Below, piece after piece: positions 1 to 11,016 of a stretch of 64,000 nucleotides of DNA. Source of the DNA: Mytilinidion resinicola (taxonomy: Eukaryota > Ascomycota > Dothideomycetes > Mytilinidiales > Mytilinidiaceae); assembly GCF_010093595.1 (NCBI RefSeq), contig NW_022985439.1:182869-246868 (forward strand). The letters are read 5' to 3'. The stretch's first letter is position 1. Each line of letters opens with the position of its first letter. A program made the position numbers and the translations under genes. Below the pieces are notes generated by a model. The model saw nothing but the letters and a program-made list of their open reading frames with translations. It did not search any database and was not told the origin of the DNA.

Positions 1-171
1 TTGACTCATCTCTAGCTAGACTATAGTTCTTTGTAGAGCACTCTAGTTTCATGTTCCAAGGCCTATGCATGTATGTCACTGTAAGATTCTAGATATATAA
101 TCCGCCGTTTCCGTCTTGATAGTTCCTCGCCGCATCGGATTTCTACCGACACGAGAAGCACGCAGCAAGCC

Positions 172-615
172 ATGGCGACCTCAGATCCAATGGCCACTTC
201 CAACCCTCCTCAGACCAGCCAATCCACCAACGATCCAAATGACGAAACACCGACCCATCTCAGCAGCATTCCCGATCCAGGTCCGCATATTAACGGCCAC
301 CTCGTTGCAACGGGCATATGGAGCGATGGTAAGAGGAAGATGTATGTCCATGCTTCAGGAAAAAGCACCATGAACCACGCTTGCATTTCCTACTATCCAT
401 GCCGAAATGCCGCGGTGGTTCGTAGGAACGGCGACGACAGATCACCTTCAACCTGCGAACAGGAGCACGGTTGGGTTAGAAACGTACATGTTCTCAACCA
501 GATCTGTACTGGGACAGGCGTCACCATCAAGCCAACGCAGGCACAGACGTTCGATCATTGGCGAGGCGAGGTGCTAGACCAGTTGCGCAACAATCCTGGA
601 TTCACTGATTGTTAG
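172..615 (+). CDS. Small hypothetical protein
   Basis: A 147-codon open frame starts at an ATG in a good eukaryotic context (GCCATGG) and ends in TAG. I do not recognise the protein. Residues 1-55 are rich in Pro, Ser, Thr and Asn, and the rest is polar with four cysteines, the last at the C-terminus. No signal peptide, membrane segment or known motif is visible, and no intron is needed. It is the only long forward frame in the first 1.4 kb, and the ATG context is the main argument that it is real. It could equally be a chance frame or the last exon of a gene starting left of the window. Confidence 0.35.
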   Translation: MATSDPMATSNPPQTSQSTNDPNDETPTHLSSIPDPGPHINGHLVATGIWSDGKRKMYVHASGKSTMNHACISYYPCRNAAVVRRNGDDRSPSTCEQEHGWVRNVHVLNQICTGTGVTIKPTQAQTFDHWRGEVLDQLRNNPGFTDC

Positions 616-1406
616 GGAGTAGCGGTGAGGGCTACGGCAGGCGCACAGCACCACTTGTATATAGTCTCACCTTCCTCAAGACCTCTCTCTCTTATCATGG
701 ACGGGCTGGGAGGCGGTGGACGGGGATTACAGGCTGTATTTCATGACCCATGAGAGGTCGGCGGTCAATGGGAACTGGAACATGTGTGTTGGTCGGGACA
801 GGAATAATCCTAGGATCTTCAAGCTGGACAGGATGGCGAAGCAGGCGAAGTTGTGATTTTCCAGATGTTGTTTAGGGGTTTGCTGCTGTTTTGACATTCC
901 TTTTTCGCTCTTGTAACCGAAGTTATGATAAGACCTACATCTTAACAATCTTGCAATCGCGTGTTATGAATCGTCTCTGTGTCTCTAGCTGCTGCCCTTG
1001 CGAGTTCCATTTGAGAATTAGATCATCTAGGTCCTTGCATGAACCCTCTAGCGATTTACTTCTCAATTGTGATCATGATCTGGCTGTCACAGTATCCCTT
1101 CCACGCCGCTCCTTTGCATATCAACTACTAACCCTCGTCATTGAAAAGCCTGGAGTGCAAACCTTCGAAGCCGTGCTCAATCCCCCGACACACACGTGAC
1201 TTGCACGTGATGGTCAAAAGAAGTTCCAACCGTGGCAGATGTCGTTTGCCATATTCGACTCCCTATCACATAATCGATATTTAAGGTTCTTCAGAGATAG
1301 TCGATATCAAGTTTCTTAAATTTGATTGTATACCGGCGAACCGTTGAGGACTTGGGGACCTGTCGAGGGCTTGGGGACCTCTGACCCTGCATACGATCTC
1401 TCGTGG
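616..1406. other. Intergenic, no gene seen
   Basis: About 0.8 kb between the first ORF and the 3' end of the minus-strand regulator. Only short unconvincing frames are present on both strands. The stretch near 1310-1380 repeats the words 'gacttggggacct' and 'gcttggggacct' about 24 bp apart. Otherwise I see nothing. Confidence 0.5.
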
Positions 1407-3741
1407 TTACATGACCAAAGAGACAGGCCATTCCCACACATCAATCGTGGGCGCAGTGTTCCACCACTCTGCGTCAGAGTAGCCTCTTTCATCGCTGTAG
1501 ACAAGGGAAGTTTCAACCGACGCGGACTGACATCCAGAATCAGCTGCCCGTGAAGCAGCTCTTTCTGTAGCTGCTCTTGCCTGTGAAATGGCTTGATGCC
1601 CCGAAAATGTTGCATAAGATTCTGTGTGGTTCTCGTGCGGATCCAAGCCCTGGATTGACTGACCTGCGAAACAGTAACAAGGGCGACTTGTGCTCCAAGA
1701 ATATGTAGGAGAGGCGATCAAGTCTGCGTCATGTGGCTGGCTAGCGCCGATCGCTTTGTTGAGCTTGATTACCTTCTCCGTGTTAGCCTTGGACATACAC
1801 ATTAAGGCAGAGGCCAAAGTATGACTAGCTTTGGGTCACAGGGTAGCAGCGAGACGTACCAGTCTTCGTAATGGTCTCCAGTAAATGCTCAAAATTTCCA
1901 ATACCGTCTGAATTGTCTTGATCTCCTCTGAATCCGGCCCAGGAACTTGCACCGGTGGGTCCAAAGGCCGAGCGGACAGCATCATACTCTTAAACGCCTA
2001 CAGTAACGGAGGTATGATTAGCGTGCGCGAGACTGGAGGGTAGTCGTAGCTGGTTATCATAAAGTAGAAGCACTGAGACGGGTGTGGCATATTTAGCTGC
2101 GATAAACGTACCAAAAACACACTCCCTGCCACGAAAGCTCCATAGCCGCTAATGGGCGACAATCTTGTCATATCTAGATTTTGTGCGACAAAGAGTTGAA
2201 GAAGCTCCGCGAATTTGATTGCCTGCTGGAGCACCAGATCGGCGCTCTTCCGAACCAATTCTCGTAAAACTGATGATTCCACAGGACGACGCGAGAGGAT
2301 CGGGACCATGGAGGCGTACATGATAAGTCGACTCAGGTAATACATGGAGCAGACGGAGGCGAGGAGCTCAGGGCTCTCATCGTAAAATTCTGCTCGAGAG
2401 CAGAGATCTGTGAGGGGTAGGCCGATAGAGTGTTCGATAGGATCGAAGAGCTCAACTAATTTGTAAAATTCAACTGATCGTTGAAAGTCTGAGCGCTTTG
2501 AAAAGTCGGAGATGAAAGCCTGGACTTTAGTCCTGTGTAAATTAGATTATAGCTGGCCTTGCAATCATGGAAACGTTCCTTTCTTGAGAGGCAGCAAAGG
2601 TAGACTTATGTCACGGATTCGAAGAATTGGGAGTAAAATGAACTTACCAAACACCCAAAACCTTGACCAGTTCTGCCATCAATGAACACGACGAAGGTCC
2701 AACCATTCCTTGATTCGGTAAAGAGTCAGTACTCAGTGTCCAGTCGGCTTCCATCTTCTGACTCAGCTTGAGCTCTACACTTTGTAGTAACCCTCCTCTC
2801 TCAAACTTTGCCGGTAGCGGCAAGCCTATAACTCTCTCACATGCTCTGGAGGTATCCGATTGATCACTACCAATACAAAAGCTGCACCAAGCTGCCCAAA
2901 AGCTTCGTCTTCTCATCTCGCGTTCGAACTTCATATTGCTGTTCGTTGAATGGGACGCAACATCTTCGTGCAACCGATCAAAACCCAGGAGCTGAACTAG
3001 TCGATAAGCTAGAGATGCATGAACGGTGGCACGCTGGATATCTCCCTGCGAGAAATAGTAAGTTTGCAAAACCTGAAGAGCTTGTACCCTTATCCCAGTG
3101 GGTTCATCGACAAGAGAGAGCACTTCCCGACTTGCGGCACGCGCCCATGACCAAGACTTTTCGAAAAGCGTATGCACCGGAAATATCTTGATGTACTGTT
3201 TGTATGGCGAGTCAACCTGCTGCAAGAAGATTGCTGCATGTGCAAAGATGGCGCGAAGGAGGTAGTCTGGTATACGATCGTCCATATAGAGCTGAAAGGC
3301 TATACTTTTATGGAACAACAGTGTGGCATTATAGACTCGATTGAAGTAGACTTCCCAAAGAAGTGTCCCGAATTCCGTAGAAGGCAATTCAGCGGCTTTG
3401 GTGTCTTCAGAGTTGGGAATACGGTGCCCTTCGGCGTCAATGCTAATGCGCTGCCTCTTTCCTGGTTGTGCTGCAGCAGAAGAGTCCGAGGGGTGGACAT
3501 GCTCTACACCACTCGACAGCGATGCCCTTGCCTGACTTGTCTTTTGCGCAGTGCGCTTCCTATTTGGTGGTGGCGGGTAACTACAGGCAGCTCTCTGTTT
3601 ACGACATCGCACACAGCACGGCAGCTCGCGATTGCATTTGAGTTTCTGGTCCCGACACCGTAGACATGCCACAGTTGGCTTTACTCGGTTGTCTTGGGGC
3701 AATTGTGGCCCTGTGGCGCCGCCCTCTGCGGGGCCTTCCAT
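1407..3741 (-). CDS. Zn(II)2Cys6 fungal-specific transcription factor
   Basis: This is a nuclear DNA-binding regulator. I read four exons on the minus strand: 3741-2648, 2532-2112, 1997-1860 and 1787-1407. Each has GT/AG borders and together they give a clean 677-aa frame. Residues 26-53 form the binuclear zinc cluster, with six Cys spaced C-x2-C-x6-C-x6-C-x2-C-x6-C. The middle homology region follows: a segment around a WEVYFNRVYN motif in exon 1, and exon 2 carrying PVESSVLRELVRKSADLVLQ and GYGAFVAGSVFL, as is typical of fungal_trans domains. Exon 3 ends EILSIYWRPLRRL, a common C-terminal feature of this class. The third-intron acceptor at 1788 is the least certain border. The target is unknown. 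There is no enzyme gene immediately divergent, since the next gene is 2.3 kb away. Confidence 0.9.
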
Positions 3742-6019
3742 CCTTGTCGTGTTGGTTGATCAAAGCTAGAAGCAAGTTTGGCGAGAGTTGCAACACCAAA
3801 AGGACAGTGGCTGACCAGATGTGAGATTCGGGGTAATGGAGTGGAAAGCAAGTCGGGGCGAATAATTTGCCTGGGCGCGAAAGAGTCCCTTTGAGTCGTG
3901 CGAGGTTACGGCTTACTAAATCTTAGTCGCTAAATGTAACACTTTGGACAGGTTCGGCCCGAACTCTTGATGCAAGTACGGCAACGTTCGAATATGGTGC
4001 ACTGCAGCCCCTAGTTAGCATTCGTCTCAGCACGAATTGACGAGTAAGAGGACAAGTAAGAGGATAGGGAGAAATAAATGAAGAGACTGGAAGAGTGCTT
4101 GAGAAGAATGACATTGTGGACGCGGAGTGAGACAAGCCGACGCCGAAACCGCAGTTGTATACTTCCATTACAAGTGCTGCATACCGGTTGTGATACATTA
4201 TCCAACACTTTCCTGGCGGATCGTGGATTTCTAGATCCGCAGAACCAGAGCTTTCAGAACGGTCGGGCTGGTTAGTGGGCTATTCGGGGAGATGGGAGTG
4301 GTAAGGATGAAATCTTTGGGGTGGTCGGGGTCGGGCACAGAACGCTTACCTCAGCTAGTCTAGACGCAATCTCGATAGTTCGCCTATTCTACAGGTACAC
4401 TAATATCTATCAGGACTCGGTGGGATTGTTACAAATCCCTTTGGGAGTCAACGTTTTTAAGCCTTTTTAAAAGCTGGCGCCCTAGCGACGACGGCCTCCT
4501 GTTGGCTCAACTTAGCTCAACTTGGCTCTGGAAAAACTTGTGGTTGGCTGAAATCGTGCCTGTGCACAGCAGCCTCCTAATCACGGTCCCAAAATGGCCC
4601 ATGCGTTTGCAGCCACAGTGCAAATGACTTACGAAGGGATTAAAACTCTAACGAATGTATCTTAATCTGGTTAGTGCAGCGCGTCCCCTTAGAGTAACGT
4701 CTTCGCGTCTTTCCACCATCTCCCATCCATCTTCAGGACGGCACATCCATCTCTCTGCCAGCATTATACACTAGACCAAGATGCGGCGAAACATAACAAC
4801 ACCAATGGGCGAGACTGACACCATCCTCTCCTCATCGCCTTCGACCCGCCGCCTGAACCCACGTCCAATATTGGTACAAGGCATTTGTCCCCCTTCGACC
4901 TTTTTGCCTCATCACCCCTAACCCAGTCGATTGGAGAGGGTCGCGGTTCACGCTGCTGTAGTTCTGCTGTTTAGTTAGCTTCTAAACTCTACTAAATTAG
5001 CTCCCTCGCGAATCTCGAGAAGAAAATCAAAGAGTCGATATACTTGGAAAATCCCTCTGTCATTGGCTCAGACCTCGGGTGGCGATATTGAAGTAGAGAC
5101 GACAGTCACGAATGCGCCTCCTTTTCATTACCCTTTGTACTCATGCCTGAGAAAAGCGCCAGGTATTTTCCAGTCAAGATGATTCCTTTGTGCTCGATCA
5201 TGAGGATCTTTCTGCGAACATATTGATTAGATTTTGAATACTCGCGAGGCTGGGGCTCATCTGGCATGCCGCACAGCCTTCGAATATCCTGTCAGTGCAG
5301 AAAATTGGCGTTGGGTCTCCCCGGAAGTGGGTAAGTTGCTTGGCTCACTACAGTCTAGAGAATGGAAGGTAACTCTGCCAGTTAATACGGTGCGATGATC
5401 TGAAACGATACACGCGTTCTAGGCCTCGTTCAATCCCTCCGAATTCCTGGTCATCTATCGTATTGGGATACAGGCACTTCGGAGATCAGCGATCACGGCA
5501 TGACGAACCCGAACTAGCAAGCCTATGGCAGAGCTTCGGCATACCATGATTAACGAAGGACGTGCAAAGCTCCGGAGTCTCACAGTACAAGTCCTCGGCA
5601 AGTCTTCTAACAGGCCAGAGATCTACGACCGAAATTCCGAAAATGAATGCCCGTCAACGAATCAAACGTTCCCGGCCCGAGCACCCATAATCTGGTCCGT
5701 CCGACCTTGCACGTTTGACGATCCCGCAGTTCTACCGTGGTGGAACCGAAGAAATCAGACGCTATTTACTCAGCATTCCGCGATAGTTAGTTAGCTGGGG
5801 TATGCGGTATGCAGCATGGGGTGAGACCCCACGTCGACCCGAGCTTCTGCCGTGAATGGAACGAGATGGTAAGACGAACAGAAACGTAAGGGAGGTCATG
5901 TGTCTAGAAATACAAAGTTAGGAAGATCGATTTGCTTTTTTTCAACTCCAAACTTAAAGAGCTTCTTGCTGCGTATTTGCTACTTTTCAAAACTATACAT
6001 CTCTGATCATTTCGCTCCG
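3742..6019. other. 2.3 kb intergenic region without a recognisable gene
   Basis: This is the upstream region of the Zn2Cys6 regulator plus DNA leading to the GH3 relic. Only short frames lacking recognisable motifs are seen, for example an 89-codon frame at 5525-5794. A short tandem repeat of GCTCAACTT(A/G) lies near 4505-4530. I see no transposon ends, tRNA or conserved coding stretch. Confidence 0.5.
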
Positions 6020-9000
6020 ATGGTTCTCAAATCGTCAATCCCGTCTCCTCAAACTCCCAAGATGAAACCTCTTGACATCGAAAGGGCTCTAGACGCGCTC
6101 ACCATCACAGAGAAAATTGAGCTTCTCTCCGGTAATCACACCACCTTCCTTCCTTCTCCTTTACTCCTCTTCCTAATCACACCGATCGTACGAACGGACT
6201 TCTGGCACACAAAAGCAATCCCCCGTCTAAGCATCCCCGCAATCCGAACAACTGACGGCCCAAACGGCGCCCGCGGGACCCGCTTCTTCAACGGAGTACC
6301 GGCAGCTTGCTTCCCCTGCGGAACGGCGATGGGCGCGACATGGGATATCGATCTCATGCGGAAAGCTGGCGGGCTGATGGGGGAGGAGGTGAGAGCCAAG
6401 GGAGCCCACGTGCTGCTTGGTCCGACGGTCAATATTCAGCGGAGTCCTTTGGGGGGACGGGGTTGTGAGAGGTAAGTGTTACTCTTTTATGAGTTATTTC
6501 CAAGCCACCAAGCCAGGAGATTTACTCATTATTGAAGCTTCTCAGAAGACCCCACCCTCTCCGGCACCATTGCCGCCGCGGTAATACAGGGCATGCAATC
6601 CAAAGGCGTCGCAACGACCATCAAGCAGTACGTTTGCAATGACCAAGAACACGAGCGCATGGGTGTCAATGCCATCGTCACGGAAAGAACGATACGACAG
6701 ATCTACCTAAAGCCATTCCAGATTGTTCAGAGGGAGGCAAAGCCTAAGGCGGTCATGACGGCGTATAACAAGGTCAATGGGCTGCATGCGAGTGAGACTA
6801 AGAAGCTGGTCACGGATATTTCGAGGACGGAGTGGGGGTTTGACGGGTGCGTCATGAGTGATTGGTGAGTTTGACGGTCGCAGATAAGAGGAAGGGGTGA
6901 TGGCTAACAGGGGGTAGGTTTGGGGTGTACTCGGCGTCGGAAACTGTGAAGGCAGAATTAGATCTGGAGATGCCTGGGCCGCCGCGACGTTTGGATCCTC
7001 GTATCCAAATGTGTGGGACAATGAGAGCTAATTCAATCAGTGCGTGGAAAGCAACTCATGATCGCCATCAACGGCCAGAAGTTGAGCACACACGAAGTCG
7101 ACAAATCCGTACGGAACGTCCTCAACCTCGTAAACCTAGGGATAGCATCTGGTGTGCCTGAAAATGCACCAGAAGGAAAGTTAGACACACCAGAGACTGC
7201 CGCATTGCTCCGGAGAGTTGCGGAATCATCTATCGTTCTCCTGAAGAACGAGAACAACGTCTTGCCGTTCAGCAAAGACAAAACTGTAAGGAGTTACTTC
7301 GCTGCATCTTGAAGCAAATGAACGCCGACTTGCTTGTAAACAGATTGCCGTCATAGGCCCCAACGCAAAACATGCCCCCTATTCTGGTGGAGGCTCCGCA
7401 AATTTCCGCCACTACTACACTACGACGCCCTATGACGCTATCAAAGCCATCGCCAATGGGTCTGTCCACTATGCGCTTGGCTCTGCAGCATTTGTTACCT
7501 TGACTCAACTCGGTGGCCGGCTTAAAACGTCAAATGGGGGGAAAGGGTGCACAATGCGCTTCTACCGCGAGTCTCCAATGGCCAAAGGTAGGGAGGTGCT
7601 AGAGGAACTAATGATTGAAACACCTTCGCTTTTCTAGCGGATTGGAGCCATCCAGACATCGACGGTGACCTTTTTTACGTGGACCTAGAGGGGACGCTTG
7701 AGCCAGAGGAGGATGGGACTTGGGAGTTTGGGATTGCTGTCCGGGGCACCTCACAACTCTTTGTAGACGGGAAGCTCGTAGTTGATAATCTGAACAACCA
7801 ACGAAGAGGGGTCAGCTTCTTCGATTCCGGAACCGTCGAAGAAAGAGGAACAGTTGAACTGAAGGCGGACAGGAAGCACCGTATTTTAGTTCAGTTCGGC
7901 TCGGCACCAACGTCAAACTATAAACTCACGGCCGGTGTGGCGCCGATGAACGGCGGTGGGATCAACTTCGGTGGTTTCCAAAAGATAGATCCAGAGGTGG
8001 AACTGCAGAAAGCGATCGAGCTAGCAAAGTCAGCTGACCAGGTGGTTCTTTGCGTGGACTGAACGTAAGCTTCTCCCCTCTCCCTCGAACCGTTTCTATA
8101 CGAAACTGACCTGAACCGTAGTCCGACATCGAATCCGAAGGCTTCGACCGTGCGAATATAGGTACGTAAAAACCCATTACACCCACAAGACGCTTCTAGT
8201 GTCAACTTCCCTATAGTTCAAGCAGCATCCGAAGAACTCTCCCCTTCCGCTCCCCCCTCTTCCCCTCAGATATACCTGTTAATACCCACCTCAGACCACC
8301 CACCTCATTTGGACGCCCTCATCTCTGCTATCTGTGCCTCGAACCCTAATACTACAGTGGTCCTCCAATCCAGCACCCCCGTCAGCACCCCTTGGGCCCC
8401 CGCCGCCACTGCGATATTGTAAGCCTGGTATGGCGGCAACGAGGCCGGCACCGCGCTTGCCTCGGCTATCTTCGACGACACAAACCCCTCTGGTAAGCTT
8501 CCTCTCTCCTACCCCTTGCGCGTGGAAGACAATCCCGCGTATTTAAGTTTCAGGAGTGAGAGGGGGCGGGTGTTGTATGGGGAGGATGTGTACGTGGGGT
8601 ATCGGTGGTACGAGAAGATACAAAGGGAGGTGAGGTGGGTATTTGGGCACGGACTTTCTTATACCACATTCTCTATGGGTGAACTAAGGGTGGTTATTGA
8701 TGAAGCGGCGGATGTGCTAGATGTTGAGGTCAAAGTACGCAACACGGGCGACAGGGAGGGGGAAGAAGTGGTGCAAGTTTACGTGCAGCAGCTTGAGCCT
8801 AGGATTGAGAGGCCGGTGAAGGAGCTGAGAGGATTCAAGAAGGCAGCGGTGGAGGAGGGGAAGCGTGAGGTTGTGAAGGTCGAGATGAGTTTGCGGTATG
8901 CGTGTAGTTGGTGGGATGAGGTTAGAGATGCTTGAGTGATGGAAGCGGGGAGTTACAAAGTTATGGTAGGAGATAGCTCTCAGGGGAAGCTTTTGGAGGA

Positions 9001-9031
9001 AGATTTTGAGGTACAGAAGACGAGGTGGTGA
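6020..9031 (+). pseudogene. Broken GH3 beta-glucosidase with PA14 insert
   Basis: Family GH3 enzymes hydrolyse beta-glucosides with an Asp nucleophile. Homology is clear along the whole length: start at 6020, [15 protein letters not shown] near 6250, the nucleophile motif GCVMSDW near 6850, LDLEMPGP near 6965, ESSIVLLKNENN near 7225, a PA14 domain at about 7660-7950, then YGGNEAGTALAS, RVEDNPAYLSFRSERGRVLY and the fibronectin-III-like tail. No signal peptide is seen, which fits the cytosolic PA14-containing fungal group. Introns are readable at 6472-6537, 6865-6917, 6989-7040, 7286-7343, 7588-7637 and 8065-8121. The frame is broken by one missing base in the VVLCVGLN-like motif (8054-8062), by TAA at 8420 where the family has Gln before AWYGGNE, by TGA at 8933 where the family has Trp after DEVRDA, and by TGA at 9029 in the final RWWNG-like motif. 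It is almost certainly not functional. Confidence 0.88.
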
Positions 9032-9171
9032 AATGGTGTTTGAAATGGGGAAAAAAGTTGAACGACACCCTGGCTCGACGTTTCGTCACGTTATGATTAG
9101 AAAGCTACCGAGGCACATTTGCAGACTTTTATCTGCTCTAACAGAAAACCTTAAATATGCAGCTTCCTGTA

Positions 9172-9227
9172 ACGTATTCCACAAGCGAGCCGTCCACCCA
9201 AGCGAGCCGTCCACTTCATCATGAAAA
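9172..9227 (+). repeat. Left terminal inverted repeat of the pogo-like element
   Basis: This 56-bp arm begins ACGTATTCCAC. Inside it are two direct copies of the 15-mer AAGCGAGCCGTCCAC (9183-9197 and 9200-9214) separated by CC. In related elements such internal repeats are transposase-binding sites. Confidence 0.9.
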
Positions 9228-9271
9228 CCTGCCTCAAACGTTAATTGCTCCACAACGCCAATAGATATTAA

Positions 9272-10933
9272 CTATATACAACTTGTAGCCTGATCTGCAG
9301 CAACCTCTGCATCGTTTTTGCACGTACGAATGTTGTGCCCTGACTCGCCGCAGCGCCCACAGCGCCGCACGATTCCATCAGAGCCTGCTCCACCTTGCTG
9401 CTTTTTGCTTTGAGCGTCCTTCTCGAGCCGTTGAGCAGCTATTTGAGAGCCTGCTTCCATTATCAGAGTTCCTTCCCTCTGAATGCGCTTTTTTTTGCGC
9501 GCCTTGCGCTTTGTGGCGGCTTCATTTGCCTTTTGAAGGCTGGTAACGGTATCGCGCAGCAGCGCAGCTTGATGCATCATGCTTTCAGCACCTTTGGAGA
9601 GGCTATCAAGCGAGTCAAGAATGGCTGTAGGCGAGCTATTTTGATGCATTTGAATGCGCTCACGAATCAAAGCTGATTGAGAGCCTAGCTCAAGAGCGTT
9701 GCTTGGTGTTTTTGATTCCCATGGAGCCTCCACGGCGGCAGGCGGAGGCGACGGCGTACGGAGCCTAACATCAAGCTTTAATAGCACTGCTTCTGGATCA
9801 AGTGGTACAAGGCCTGCGCCTCGAAAGCCTGCGCAAATGTTGCTCTTTGTGATTGAGCTGTAGAAAGCTGCTTTGAATGCTGGCAGGAACTCTAGCTTGG
9901 TGATATGGTTGATATGGTGGCGCACCAAGTCCTCAATTTGGCGCCTATACGCCTTTTTCATTGGCGCAAAGCAGCCAACATCAAGCGGCTGTAGCAGGTG
10001 CGATGAATGCGCTGGCATACAGAGAGTAATGATATTATTCTCCTTGCAAATCTGTTGGAATTCGAGCGAGATATGGCTCTTGTGGCCATCAATAATCAGC
10101 AGCCGGTGCGTGCCTATCGTGCGATCTTTTGTATGCGCATTGAAATGGTGTAGCCAGGTAATACTAAGCTCATTTGTTGTCCAGCCATTATCGCTTACTG
10201 CTATAACCCAATCTGGTGGTATATTGTTGCCCTCGTACCATGCAGAAAGGTGGTATAAGCCTGCAAAGATAATAAATGGTGGAATAGCCCATCCACAGGC
10301 ATTAACACCTTGGATTATTGTTGTCCATTCGCGATTGCCTGGCTGCACAGATTTTGGACGATTACGGCGCTCAGAGCGTGTTACAACTACGCCTGTTGAG
10401 ATGACACCCATTTGGAAGCCGGCTTCATCGAAGTTGTGTGTATCTTTATCCAGGATGCCATACTTTGCTTTTGTATTGCGCACAAGCTCAAACCAATCGC
10501 TAATAGCTTTTGGATCCTCGCATAGAGCTCTTTGACGGTCGTACTTTCGATTGAATTGTGTTTTGAGCTCAGGTGTTCGCTTGACAAAGTTCTCTGGCCA
10601 GTTCTTGCCAACTTGGCCGGCGGCGCGCTCAGCAAGCAATTTGTTGGCCATCTCTCGTACAGCATACAAGCTAGGCGGAAATCCTCGCAAATCCAGGTCG
10701 AGTATATGTTGAGTGATAACTGATTCCTCTAGCTTTGAAAGCTTCTTCGAATTAGGCTCAGAATCGCGTCGTGGGGTTGTTCCAGCGCGTCGATCTCGAA
10801 GTGTGCTTCTGGGGACGTCATATGTTGTAATAGCGCGCCGTTCGCTTGTAAATTGCTGCCGATTGATTGCTGCAATAGCCATGCATATTCGACCTTCATT
10901 TTGTATTGATTGCACGTTGTGTTGTCGACGCAT
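9272..10933 (-). CDS. Pogo-like DDE transposase with C-terminal zinc knuckle
   Basis: This 553-aa intronless protein catalyses cut-and-paste transposition of the surrounding element. The N-terminus (about 1-150) holds the psq/CENP-B-type helix-turn-helix region, including TTYDVPRSTLRDRRAG and a second DNA-binding half around AVREMANKLL and NWPENFVKR. The DDE_1 catalytic core follows, with its three acidic residues in NFDEAGFQMG, LLIIDGHKSH and LLQPLDVGCFAPMK. The C-terminus is basic and ends in a CCHC knuckle (CGRCGESGHNIRTC), a known addition in fungal pogo/Fot relatives. There are no internal stops. The start could also be the second Met (MAIAAINRQQ), 17 residues in. The stop lies 45 bp inside the left inverted repeat. 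Confidence 0.93.
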   Translation of the reverse strand: MRRQHNVQSIQNEGRICMAIAAINRQQFTSERRAITTYDVPRSTLRDRRAGTTPRRDSEPNSKKLSKLEESVITQHILDLDLRGFPPSLYAVREMANKLLAERAAGQVGKNWPENFVKRTPELKTQFNRKYDRQRALCEDPKAISDWFELVRNTKAKYGILDKDTHNFDEAGFQMGVISTGVVVTRSERRNRPKSVQPGNREWTTIIQGVNACGWAIPPFIIFAGLYHLSAWYEGNNIPPDWVIAVSDNGWTTNELSITWLHHFNAHTKDRTIGTHRLLIIDGHKSHISLEFQQICKENNIITLCMPAHSSHLLQPLDVGCFAPMKKAYRRQIEDLVRHHINHITKLEFLPAFKAAFYSSITKSNICAGFRGAGLVPLDPEAVLLKLDVRLRTPSPPPAAVEAPWESKTPSNALELGSQSALIRERIQMHQNSSPTAILDSLDSLSKGAESMMHQAALLRDTVTSLQKANEAATKRKARKKKRIQREGTLIMEAGSQIAAQRLEKDAQSKKQQGGAGSDGIVRRCGRCGESGHNIRTCKNDAEVAADQATSCI

Positions 10934-10958
10934 GGTGGTTGGAAGTTGACGCGTCGCG

Positions 10959-11014
10959 TTTTCGTGATGAAGTGGACGGCTCGCTTGGGTGGACGGCTCG
11001 CTTGTGGAATACGT
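10959..11014 (-). repeat. Right terminal inverted repeat of the pogo-like element
   Basis: This is the reverse complement of the left arm over 56 bp, with one mismatch (C for T near the inner end). It contains the same pair of 15-bp repeats in inverted orientation and is followed by the TA duplication. Confidence 0.9.
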
Positions 11015-11016
11015 TA

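Larger units (their letters stand above)
9172..11014 (-). mobile_element. Complete pogo/Fot1-like DNA transposon
   Basis: This 1843-bp element is bounded by 56-bp terminal inverted repeats (9172-9227 and 10959-11014) that differ at one position. It is flanked on both sides by TA (9170-9171 and 11015-11016), the target duplication expected for the Tc1/mariner/pogo superfamily. It contains one long intact minus-strand transposase gene. It lies 141 bp past the end of the GH3 relic and so did not itself break that gene. The nearly identical repeats and undamaged ORF suggest a fairly recent insertion that may still be active. Confidence 0.93.

Noticed and set aside
5525..5794. 89-codon frame in the 2.3 kb gap
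   Set aside because: No motif, unremarkable composition and no supporting splice or promoter features.
6989..7040. Apparent frameshift in the GH3 gene after LDLEMPGPPR
   Set aside because: A 52-bp GT..AG intron with a CTAAT branch-like site restores MPGPPRLRGKQL, matching the family, so this is not a lesion.
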